Of a DNA stretch of 64,000 nucleotides, positions 9,974 through 18,800 are shown piece after piece (position 1 is the stretch's first letter; the number at the start of each line of letters is the position of its first letter). Position numbers and translations under genes: made by a program. The notes below the pieces were generated by a model. It saw only the letters and a program-made list of their open reading frames with translations. It ran no database searches and was not told the DNA's origin. The DNA lies in the NCBI GenBank assembly GCA_033816765.1, contig CM066290.1, positions 682,001 through 746,000 on the forward strand, in the 5' to 3' direction. The DNA comes from Nothopassalora personata (taxonomy: Eukaryota > Ascomycota > Dothideomycetes > Mycosphaerellales > Mycosphaerellaceae).

Positions 9974-10611
9974 CCAACATTCGGAGGCTCAACGGGGCCA
10001 GCACTCCACTCGGGGAACTGGACACCAGTTATAAGACCCCAAGTGGAGGGGGAAACCTGTTCCCCAAAAACGCTGCCAAACTCGGAGAAGTCTACGAGCA
10101 CCTCGCTACCGGCCGAGGCCGCGGGGGCCTCAGACTCTCCTTCCAGACGCTCCATCTCCTCCGCGGTGGACAAAGCCCTCTTGAAGGAATTGTCCTCCGT
10201 TGATTCCGCGGCACGAAGCTGTTTTCGCAGCCGGCGGGCCTTCGCACGGGCAGCTGCCACCTTCTGCTGAGCCGCTGCTATCACCCTCTCGGCCTCTTCT
10301 TCTGCTTCGGACAGAGCGTCCTCCGCCTCTTCCGCACTCCTGGACAGCGACTCCCGGATCTTGGCCATCTTCTCGAACTCCTGAAGAGTGACCCGGAGAT
10401 CACACTTCTTGTGAGCGTCGTTGCACGCCTTGCAACGACCGGACCGAGCGTCGACACGACACTCCTGGCCCTGGCGACGACACCGACTGCACGAGACGGG
10501 CATAATGGATTGGAACCGGCGAGAACGAGAAAGGGCGTTAATGGTTTCCGCGTAGATATCAGAAGAAGACGAAGGGCGAAGAGGCATCGTGAGCCATGAT
10601 GACGAAGACAT
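9970..10611 (-). CDS. Antisense Zn2Cys6-like/coiled-coil protein carried by the retrotransposon
   Basis: A 213-residue protein encoded on the strand opposite to gag and pol, filling the space between pol and the 3' LTR. Start chosen at 10,611 (MSSSS) because the same MSSSS start is found in copies A and C; an upstream ATG at 10,629 would add six residues. Cysteines 41, 44, 51, 60, 63 and 70 give C-x2-C-x6-C-x8-C-x2-C-x6-C, which fits the fungal Zn2Cys6 binuclear cluster. A charged Ala/Glu/Arg-rich coiled coil follows (about 75-137, with RLRKQL at 127-132), then an acidic hydrophobic motif LVDFSEF (172-178). Cluster plus coiled coil is the layout of a dimeric fungal transcription factor's DNA-binding end; no regulatory middle domain is present. 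The codons are GC-rich, unlike the A-rich pol, which hints at capture from a host. Function is unknown. Confidence 0.8.
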   Translation of the reverse strand: MSSSSWLTMPLRPSSSSDIYAETINALSRSRRFQSIMPVSCSRCRRQGQECRVDARSGRCKACNDAHKKCDLRVTLQEFEKMAKIRESLSRSAEEAEDALSEAEEEAERVIAAAQQKVAAARAKARRLRKQLRAAESTEDNSFKRALSTAEEMERLEGESEAPAASAGSEVLVDFSEFGSVFGEQVSPSTWGLITGVQFPEWSAGPVEPPNVG

Positions 10612-10642
10612 GGTGGGGAAAGCGATCACAACTATAAAAGGT

Positions 10643-10672
10643 AGCTCGGGACGAGCTAGGCTAAGAGGGGGA
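10643..10672. promoter_or_regulatory. Conserved hairpin and polypurine tract (copy B)
   Basis: AGCTCG-GGA-CGAGCT (10,643-10,657) is a perfect 6-bp stem with a GGA loop. It is followed by TAGGCTA and the purine run AAGAGGGGGA (10,663-10,672), three bases before the 3' LTR. The purine run is the expected plus-strand primer. Copies A and C keep the hairpin at the same place with different but still paired stem bases. A TATAAAAG-like motif lies just 5' at 10,633-10,640. Confidence 0.7.
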
Positions 10673-10675
10673 TGG

Positions 10676-11088
10676 TGTTACGGTATGACAACACCGCAAA
10701 GGAAAACATCCTGGCACGGGTCACGTGCAAAAGATGTATGCGCGACGTCCGCGACGCCTGACTGGGGACGACTCGTCGCGCATAGCGCGAAAGACGTACC
10801 CGCGACATGAGCGACGTCCGCGACGGTAGCGACGAGCGCACTTGTCGCAGAAGGCGCACATGGCGCGAAAGGACAGCCAAGACTGGCAAATCTCCTTTGT
10901 ATTTAGGAACGCTGAGAATCCCTTATGGCTTCGACTGCGTTCAACTCATGTTACGATCTCACTGATTGGAATCCACTCTTACTCCAATTATTCATCTTCG
11001 CTCAGTTTGCTTTAGCCTCTCCAAAGAATACCGCCACGTGACTTGACTTATCTCTCTTTTGAGATTAGCCCTGGAACGAGACATAACA
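10676..11088 (+). repeat. 3' LTR of copy B
   Basis: 413 bp, identical by eye to the 5' LTR except C at 10,973 for A at 4418. Followed by the TSD copy TCGCC. Confidence 0.95.
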
Positions 11089-11093
11089 TCGCC

Positions 11094-11294
11094 CTCGGTT
11101 ACCCTCGCATTACAACTCTTTAGATTCCGCTACTAGCACTTAGAACAGCGACTAGATGAGATGTGCACCTTACACACACGGCCCTCCTTTTAATAAGAAT
11201 CACACGGACGCATCGCGGTATTGCCGTTACGGAAGATCTACTAGGCTTTCTTCTTACGGCGAGCGGTAGATTTGGATTAGGAGGAAGAAGACAT
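11094..11294 (-). pseudogene. Antisense zinc-cluster gene of copy A, N-terminal part
   Basis: On the minus strand an ATG at 11,294 opens MSSSS, as in copies B and C. The cysteine frame then reads C-x2-(C)-x6-C-x8-C-x2-C-x7-C; one position is a Tyr codon one RIP-type change from Cys, and several TAG codons sit where Gln is likely. The frame continues, across the copy B insertion, into the coiled-coil part at 3760-4120. Confidence 0.65.
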
Positions 11295-11334
11295 CGTTAC
11301 GAGATATAAAAAGGAAGTACGACATAACTTATAA

Positions 11335-11351
11335 AGCTCTAGGATAGAGCT
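11335..11351. promoter_or_regulatory. Hairpin before polypurine tract, copy A
   Basis: AGCTCTA-GGA-TAGAGCT, a perfect 7-bp stem with GGA loop, at the same position as the copy B hairpin and followed by the same TAGGCTA and purine run. Stem bases differ from B and C but remain paired. Confidence 0.65.
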
Positions 11352-11369
11352 AGGCTAAAAGGGGGATGG

Positions 11370-11775
11370 TGTTACGGTTCTAATCTAGGGCTGAAGGAAG
11401 CTAACTAACTAGACCTCTACAATTAGTAGGCGCTTCCGCCCGAGAAGTGCTCTCTCGCCCGTAGGAATAAAACTAAGGAACCGAGAGAGCAACTAAAGTA
11501 ATCTCCTTAACCTCGTTAATCTCGGTAATCTCGAGAGAACATAGAGAGCATAGAGAGCACGGAGAGCAACGCTCTATCTCCTTTATATTTAGGAACGCTA
11601 AGAAACCCTTATGGTTCTAATACGTTTAACTTATGTTACTATCTCACTAATTGGAATACAACTCTTATTCCTATTATTCATCTTCGCTTAGCTTACTTTA
11701 GCCTCTCTAAAGAATACCGCTACGTGACTTGACTTATCTCTCTTTTGAGACTAGCCCTAGAACGAGACAATAATA
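11370..11775 (+). repeat. 3' LTR of copy A
   Basis: 406 bp starting TGTTACGG and ending GAGACAATAATA (final CA changed to TA). The R/U5 half, from TTTAGGAACGC to the end, matches copy B's LTR; the U3 half is different and contains short AGAGAGCA-type repeats (about 11,530-11,570). Confidence 0.85.
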
Positions 11776-12645
11776 GACTTATCCGATACTATAGATTCCC
11801 TTAAGCGTTTATAACGGATAGAGATAAGCTATTTACATTAAACTACTAGAAAACGCTCATGGGAACGATCGGAATTAAACATAAGCTATTAACAGTATAT
11901 TATCTAGAAATAGACGGATAAACCGAGAGGATGAATTAAACGCTAGAACAATACCTACGACACTACATTAATTACGTATAAGACAACTAGGTTTCATTAC
12001 TGCCAATAGCGTAGATTGCACTAAACAACCACAAATTAGAGACAACTTTAACGACACTATTCTATACGAACTTTAGTAAAGATCCTAACCTATTTAGAAC
12101 ACCTAGATCCCACCTACAAGCCGAAAGAGTAATCGTAACGACGGATACTCTTAAGGAAGTGCATAAAGAAATACGTAAGGCGATCGAAGATGCATAATAA
12201 AAACTGTCTCGATAACGGTAAGACACGAGAAAAATGGCACCTCTACTAAAAGAGGGGGATAAGGTCTATCTCCTTATAAAAAACTTAAGAATAAGAAGAT
12301 AGACTAAGAAACTAGATCACGTTAAGGTCGGACCATTTTTCATCGATAAAGTTATAGGACTAGTTAACTATCGCCTACGACTACCACCTAACGCAAAAAT
12401 CCACCTAGTCTTCTATATCTCTAAGCTAGAACCCGCAGACGCTAGAACACCTTACTAAGAGAGCTTCCATTTCGAGCCGGAAGTAGAAAACGAATTTAAA
12501 GTCGAAAAAATCCTAGATAAGAAGGGTTAGCGATACCTTGTTAAATGGAAGGGATACGACGAATTAGAAAATACCTAGGAACTAAAAGAAAACCTACGAA
12601 ACTGTTAGTAGAAGATTCGGGAGTATTAAAACGGCGTCTACTTAA
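11776..12645 (+). pseudogene. Integrase/chromodomain remnant of copy C
   Basis: One frame can be followed from RLIRYY (integrase core) to the chromodomain (KVEKILDKKG...RYLVKWKGYDE). I count about 18 in-frame stops in roughly 290 codons, nearly all at former Gln or Trp codons. It is closely similar to copy A 2733-3605. Confidence 0.85.
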
Positions 12646-12687
12646 AGTAACTACACTATAAGACATAGTAACTTTTAAGTAGACGGA

Positions 12688-12762
12688 CGACTAGAGTAGG
12701 AATCGAACCTACGACCTTAAGAGTATAGATAGCTTACGCTCTACTATTAAGCTACCTAGCCG
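12688..12762 (-). other. tRNA-like sequence in 3' region of copy C
   Basis: The 75-nt counterpart of 3644-3718, with the same T arm and B box (GGTTCGATTCC) and D-arm-like segment, carrying additional C-to-T changes. Position relative to pol and the antisense gene is the same as in copy A. Confidence 0.5.
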
Positions 12763-12857
12763 GTTAATAAGAATAGGGACATAACTTACAAATAAGTACC
12801 CTAATGAGTCTCTACCCCTAGGGGCTCGCCCTAGGGCTCCGCTCCGGAAAGCGCCGC

Positions 12858-13340
12858 CTAGTTATTTACGGGCATCTCTAGGATATCCGAGAAGGAGACT
12901 AGCGAAGGCGACGCCTCTACCCCCGACGCCCGCTTAAGAGACGCTAGCTCCTCGCGCGCCTCTTCCTCCTCGAGCTCCTCTAACTCCTTAGCGACGGTAT
13001 CGTCGGTACGACGCTTAGCTAATCGTAGCTGTTTCCGAAGACGGATCTTACGCGTCTTTAGCCGCACCTCCTCCTCTTTAATCCTCTTAAGTTCTAGCTT
13101 AAGCTTATCGCGCGAATCGCGAAGACGTTCCTACTCCGGACGAGAAAGACGCACATCGTAATCCTTATAGCCTTTTCGAATGTAGGCCGAACACTTCCTA
13201 GACCGGGAACCTACAATACACTTTACTACTACGCCCGAGGATCGAGACTTCTAACAATTCGTGCATAGAGCCATTTCGATACCGGAAATTTTAGTATCTA
13301 GAGTAAGTCGATAACGGCGTTTATAAGAGGAAGAAGACAT
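12858..13340 (-). pseudogene. Antisense zinc-cluster/coiled-coil gene of copy C
   Basis: 483 nt form one continuous frame from MSSSS (ATG at 13,338-13,340) to the TAG at 12,858, with only two internal TAG codons and two Cys-to-Tyr RIP-type changes. The cysteine pattern is C-x2-C-x11-C-x8-C-x2-(C)-x7-(C); a charged coiled coil with RLRKQL follows, and a C-terminal LVSFSDILEM resembles LVDFSEFGSVF of copy B. At 160 codons it is shorter than the 213 of copy B. The last 69 codons are fully open. Confidence 0.7.
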
Positions 13341-13378
13341 AGTTAACTACTACTATAAGAAATGATAACGGTTTAAGA

Positions 13379-13395
13379 AGCTTCGGGACGAAGCT
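13379..13395. promoter_or_regulatory. Hairpin before polypurine tract, copy C
   Basis: AGCTTCG-GGA-CGAAGCT, a perfect 7-bp stem with the invariant GGA loop, followed by TAGGCTAAGAAGGGGA and the LTR start. Confidence 0.65.
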
Positions 13396-13413
13396 AGGCT
13401 AAGAAGGGGATAG

Positions 13414-13817
13414 TGTTACGGAATAATTCCCGCTAGACCCTAGAATCATTAGATAAGATATATACGTAACTAGATCCTACCTAAGCGCTTAGACTTGGAG
13501 CGATTAGACTGCTCATGCTTAGACTAATTAGACTGCTTATACTTAGACTAATTAGACTAATTACCGAGATCTACGAATCTTCTTTATATTTAGGAACGCT
13601 AGAAACCCTTATGGTTCTAATGCGTTTAACTCACTGTTCAATATTACTGTTTAGAATACACTATAACCTAACCTCTACCTCACTGCTACTTAGTCTTTAC
13701 GAGACAAGATAGCTACTGCTTTATTACTTTCCCTCGACTTCCTATCGGCCCGAGAACAAACCCGATTAAGCTTATCTTCTTAACTTATAATATCATTAGG
13801 TTATACTAAACCTAACA
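13414..13817 (+). repeat. LTR adjoining copy C (TG...CA, 404 bp)
   Basis: Begins TGTTACGG right after the purine tract and ends CCTAACA. It contains the family motif TTTAGGAACGCTAGAAACCC. Its tail (AAGCTTATCTTCTTAACTTATAATATC...) reappears in reverse orientation at 23,324-23,787. Confidence 0.65.
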
Positions 13818-14212
13818 CATAGGAGGAAGAATTAGAAGATAAGAACTAATCGCTAGGAAGAGGAAGGGACCCTACGTCCGGGTTACGTACACGACCGCGC
13901 GCTTAGTACATAGTCGAACACGACTATAGAAGTAGCGTATAGACGTACACGACTACACGACTAGGCGACCGGTTGAATAGATAGACGGACGCCTAACACC
14001 GGATAGTATACGAGTCTCCGTTGTATTTAGGAACGCTAAGAACCCTTATGGTTTCGATACGTTTAACTTATGTTACTATCTCACTAATTAGAATATAACT
14101 CTTATTCCTATTATTTATCTTCGCTTAGCTTACTTTAGCCTCTCTAAAGAATACCGCTACGTAACTTAACTTATCTCCTTTTTAAGACTAGCCCTAGAAC
14201 GAGATAATAACA
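13818..14212 (+). repeat. Second, different LTR tail
   Basis: This stretch carries a second copy of TTTAGGAACGCTAAGAACCC and ends CTAGAACGAGATAATAACA, matching the R/U5 half of the copy A and B LTRs. The CpG-rich part before it (about 13,880-13,990) recalls the copy B U3. No TGTTACG start is seen, so it is either the truncated LTR of another element or part of one composite 799-bp LTR. Confidence 0.5.
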
Positions 14213-15515
14213 TATAGGCGTTCTAATAAGGTAGGCCGCATATAAGAAGACGCTACGTTAGATTAACCCTTACTTTATCGAGATCCGCGACGATAACTAT
14301 CTTAAACTCTAGAAAAGCTAGAGCATGCACTAGGTAATAGACCTCTATCGTGACTTTAAGACGCTAAGTAAGAGCGCTATAGGGTTTAAGTATCGACGTC
14401 TAGTACCTAGCTATCCTTTCCCTACGGCCGTACACCTTAGTAGCATTAGCCCTCTATCTAATGCCCTAGTGGGTTTAAAGTCTTAGAACGATAACGAAGT
14501 TATCCTTAATGCTAGAAGGTAGCTTAATACTACGGTCCGCCTAGACTCGGAGCTCTTCTATAAGAAGATGTATAATTAGCGCGTCCGAGCTATAAAATTA
14601 ATAGATAAGTAGCTTAGCTTAGTTACTACTCTCGAGTAGATATGCTTTATAAGCAAAGGGCGTAATAAGAGCTTCTTCCGTAACTACTATAGGAACTTTA
14701 CTAGCTAGCTACTTAGGGACGCGTCTAGTAAGACTAGTATTAGCTACGATAACGAGTAGGTCTAGATAAAGAAGTTATGTAAGAATGAGTGGAACTAAGT
14801 AGTTAGTGCGGGTTTATAGGCTCCTAGTTTCTAGTTAATTTCCGGCTATAGCTATAGCCTATAGGTTCTAATTCTAGTTATGATTCTAGTTCTAATTCTA
14901 GTTATGATTCTAGTTAATGCTTCGGGCACGGGTGCTTCTAGTCCTTAGATCTTACTTGTTTCTTATAGTTACTTATCTTCCCTTAACTTACTTTCTAGCT
15001 ACGCGATAGGCTCGTCTTTAGATTTATTAGGTTACTAGTACTAATACTTACTTGTCTTATAAATAGCGTTTATATTATTCGACTATCTAGCCCGTTCGGT
15101 TAATACTAACATAGCTGCCTAATCCCTCGCTAGTTTCGTAGTATACGTTAACGTAGTGTAACGGGCGCGAGTTACGGATTATTAACGTTACTATTACGGT
15201 CTCTATTAAAGAAATCCTTTCGACCTTTATAAACTGTCGCTAGTAGGCCCTAGGATTGCCTAACATCTTATATATTAAGCTAAATAGTAGGGTAAGCTAC
15301 TATACTACTATAAGACTACCTTAGCTTATAGCGACTAACTAAGCTACCTATAGTACCCGGGCTCACTGCTTTAGAACCTAAGGACAGGTTCGTAATAGGG
15401 GAGAATATATTAACGACTAATAGGTTATGTTAACCTTAGATTTAGAGGGGGTCCCTTAGGTCTAACTTACCCTAATTTCATTTAGGTTTAATTAGACATT
15501 TAGGTAAGCTAGTAG
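14213..15515. other. Unassigned RIP-degraded repeat DNA
   Basis: TA-rich sequence rich in TAG/CTA, with no open frame of note. A short internal repeat of TTCTAGTTATGA-type units lies at about 14,868-14,920. I cannot assign it to an element class. Confidence 0.6.
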
Positions 15516-15721
15516 TGTTACGATCTAAGCGTGCACCGGCGCTGCAGCCTAATTAAACCTAAGGTAGTAGCCGCTAAGAATTAGGTAACATTAATTAGTT
15601 ACCTATAGCCTTTTTATAAGCAGCCCCTTCAATTCTAGCTTAGACATATGCAATCTACTATCTACTTTTAAAACACCTTTATAAGCCCATTTCATAACTT
15701 CTAACTACTTGTAACGTGATA
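15516..15721 (+). repeat. 5' LTR of the copia element
   Basis: 206 bp, TG at the start and TA (from CA) at the end, differing from the 3' LTR at a modest number of C/T and G/A sites, as expected after RIP. Confidence 0.9.
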
Positions 15722-15745
15722 GTTATAAGCCCGACAGGCGCTTAC
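15722..15745 (+). promoter_or_regulatory. Primer-binding site resembling half initiator tRNA-Met
   Basis: GTTATAAGCCC directly after the LTR resembles the complement of the anticodon half of initiator tRNA-Met (GTTATGAGCCC) with one RIP-type G-to-A change. Some copia-group elements prime from such an internally cleaved half tRNA. The primer tRNA sequence is recalled, not tested. Confidence 0.45.
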
Positions 15746-15837
15746 TAACGTTCGCTATACAAAACGAAGCCCTAGAGTAGATTTTGCATCGTCATTAAAA
15801 ACCAGTGGGATCTATCATTATCCCATTAATAACCATT

Positions 15838-18800
15838 ACATAGCAGTATAGTAACCCTAGTAGACCTATAGGAACTTTCATTAGGCCTATTAACACCGTT
15901 ATAGCGACTACCGAGACACCCGGTAGTACCGGTGCTTTGCCGCACGCTACTATCGTTCTTAAGAGTTATAACTAATAGGACAAGTTTAACCGTCAGTTAG
16001 AGCTCTACGCTAAGTCTCTAAACATCTAGAAGTATATAGATCCGAACGATACTATCGCCGAGCTAGTAGAGCCGGTGTTCTTAACGTTCGAATAGATCTA
16101 ATTAGCATACACTACTAAAGACGCTACGGCGGTAGATAAAGAGCTTATTAAGCTCCGTTAGTCGGACGCTAAGCGTAGGTAGCGGATATATAACATCTTT
16201 ACCGTAGTAAGGTCTAAACTAGTTACCTACCTAATCCGTACTACTACGGAGCTAGGCTAAGAGCTTATACATAGGAAACGTACTCTTAGAGGTAAGTACT
16301 AGGCTCTAAAGACACAGTATAGACTAGACGACATGCTACGTAAGCGACAACTTACACTAGAACTAAATAGGCTTTAGAAGAGCTAAGCCCGAAGGATTAA
16401 CGACTAGTACTTAGACTAGCTAGTATTATAGACTAAGATGCTAGATTGTAACTACGCTAAGTACGGAGACCTAGTACGACACTTCTTACTTGTAATATAG
16501 TAGAAGTAAGCTCCTACCTATAGAGCATCACTATATAACGAGTAGAAGCGTAATAAGCTCTCTCTTAGTAAACTTACTAAGCGATACCTCGAATAGATAC
16601 GCGATACTACCCTAGTTACTAATAGCGGTCGATTAGTCTTTATAACCTTCGTAGGCGAGCTATTAGCCGAATACGATCCTCTAGAAGTCCTACCGACCCT
16701 AGTACCTATAGTAGGCATAGGGGGTAGGAATAATAATAATACGCGTAGCCGTAGCCGCGGCGACAAGAGCCGTGACCGTAGCAATAAGGACAATAAGAGC
16801 AGTAATAAGCTAAGCGGCTACTGGAACATTACCGGCGAGCCTAAGGAGAGTTATTATAAGAACCTCTATTTATATAATGTAGTTAACCCTAAGAAGCGTC
16901 TATTAAAGGATTAGCGCTCTAAGTAGTAGAAGAAGTGCTAGAAGCACTTTATTAATTACTACTTAGGCGATAATAGTAAACGCTTACTAGGCGTATTGAA
17001 CCGCAATAGGCGCACGGATAAGGAACGAGATGAGGCAATTACTAAGGGTAAGGCCGCACCGTACGGCTTTACTAGTCTCACTGTCCTTTCGAGCTCGATA
17101 AGCTAATTGAGCTTTAACTTTAGGGATTGCTAGGTATACGATAACTACTCGGACACCTATGTTATTAATTACTATAACTAGTAGGGCGTAGAATTCATTA
17201 TAGAGCGCCTAACTACATTATTAATCTAAGCCGGAACCACGACATTCCCTATTGCCGCATTAGGCAAGGTTCGTATAAAGATAGAGGGGATACCATTCAC
17301 CCTATTAGATGTGGCCTATTGCCTAGGCTTTTATATAAACGTTATCTCCTACTTACGTATAGAGACGGCTAGACTTTAGTAGCACGGACGTACCAATTTA
17401 GTCTATTATAATAATAAGAAATTAATGGACCTACACCGCCCTACTAGCACAATCCCCTTCTTTAAGGTAGTTACACCGCCTTAGTTAGAGATAGTCTATA
17501 AATAGCTATCGAGTAATAATAGGAGCATCCTACTAAAGATTACTAAGAAGTAGCGTACAGCGCACTTTATTAGTACAATTAGTAAGGGTAATACTATCTA
17601 AATACCGCCTATTTAGGACTCTAACGGCGACCGTACCGTTATAGCAGTAATGAATAGTATAGGGGGCACTAAAGGTGTAGTAACGTCTATTAGGACCCCC
17701 ATTAAACACCGTAAGCTCTTAGGCCGCTAGTGGTACTAAATCTTCGGCTATATTAGCGCTAAACGCATTAACTAGCTTCCGTTTAGAGTTAAGGGGGTAG
17801 TTATCAACCCTAATGCACCTAAGGCACCCCTTACTACACATTGTAGAGCATGTGGCCTAGCTAAGGCATACAAAGTGTTTAATAGGACTAAGCCAATTAG
17901 GGTAATGACTCCCTATGGGCACGTAGCTATGGATTTTGCTAAGTTTATACTAGTATACAATAGTAATCTTTACCTAGTTCATTTCTACGATTTAGATACC
18001 TATAGGCACTTTTAATTCACCATTAAGAATAGGGACTAACTATTAGTATTAGCTTACTTTAATAGCCTACTTAGCTTTATCAATTTTATTAGGCGTAGGT
18101 TTGTTTACTTCTATAGCGATAATAAAGTAGCTATTAGCATAGCCTTCCGCTTAACTATTAATAACAATTAAATTGAGTGGCACAACACTACTAACTACGC
18201 GTCTAACTAGGACCTAGTAGAACGAGCGGGCGGCGTCATTATTACGATGTCTCGCACAATCCGCATTTATACTCGCCTACCTAACAAGCTCTAGAATGAA
18301 TGCATAGCAGCTGCCGTCTACATTCTCTAGCGGTTACTAATCTAATTAAAAGGCTAGAAGACTCCCTTCGAATTGGCAATAGGTAGGGTACTAAATGTGG
18401 GCTATATAGTAGTGTACGGCTGCCTAGCCTACGTGTACATTTATGGTACTACTTAACTAGGTAAGACTAAGAAGCTTAAAGAACGAGCACTTATCGGATA
18501 CCTTGTAGGCTACGACTCTACTAACATCTATAGGGTGTAGGACCTATCGAAAGATAGGGTTATGCGGGTAAAGGACGTCCTCTTTAATAAGACTACGTTC
18601 TACGACCTATTAATTCTCACTACTAGTTACTTAACCCCTATTAAGAACATCGTAACAGTAGAACCGGCTAAAGAGCCTAAACAGTACTACGACCTGTATG
18701 TAGCTCACTATAAGTAGGACATAGCATAGGCCGAGGGGGTGGAAGAATAGGCTTAATAGTAGCCGCTCTATTAAAACCCTCGTTAACACGCCTATTAACA

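Larger units (their letters stand above)
4121..11088 (+). mobile_element. Intact Ty3/gypsy chromovirus, copy B
   Basis: This is a complete 6968-bp LTR retrotransposon: 413-bp LTRs beginning TGTTACGG and ending CATAACA, a 5-bp TSD (TCGCC), undamaged gag and pol, a chromodomain at the pol C-terminus, a polypurine tract, and an extra antisense gene before the 3' LTR. The two LTRs differ at a single base by eye (A at 4418, C at 10,973), so the insertion is very recent. RIP-type stops are absent, in sharp contrast to all surrounding repeat DNA. It sits inside the antisense gene of copy A. All catalytic motifs are present, so the copy may be able to transpose. Confidence 0.95.
11089..11775 (+). mobile_element. 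Copy A, right part with 3' LTR
   Basis: The sequence interrupted at 4120 resumes here (TSD TCGCC at 11,089-11,093). It holds the N-terminal half of the antisense gene, the hairpin, a purine tract (AAAAGGGGGA) and the 3' LTR. The right LTR end at 11,775 abuts, with no spacer, a pol fragment of copy C, showing that copy A itself inserted into copy C. Confidence 0.85.
11776..14212 (+). mobile_element. Copy C: oldest chromovirus of the nest, 3' part
   Basis: The fragment starts abruptly in the integrase part of pol, exactly at the copy A junction; its left part must lie beyond the window edge. It shares with copy A the pol tail, the tRNA-like sequence, an antisense zinc-cluster gene and the hairpin, and ends in LTR-type sequence. 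It is heavily RIP-mutated. Confidence 0.85.
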
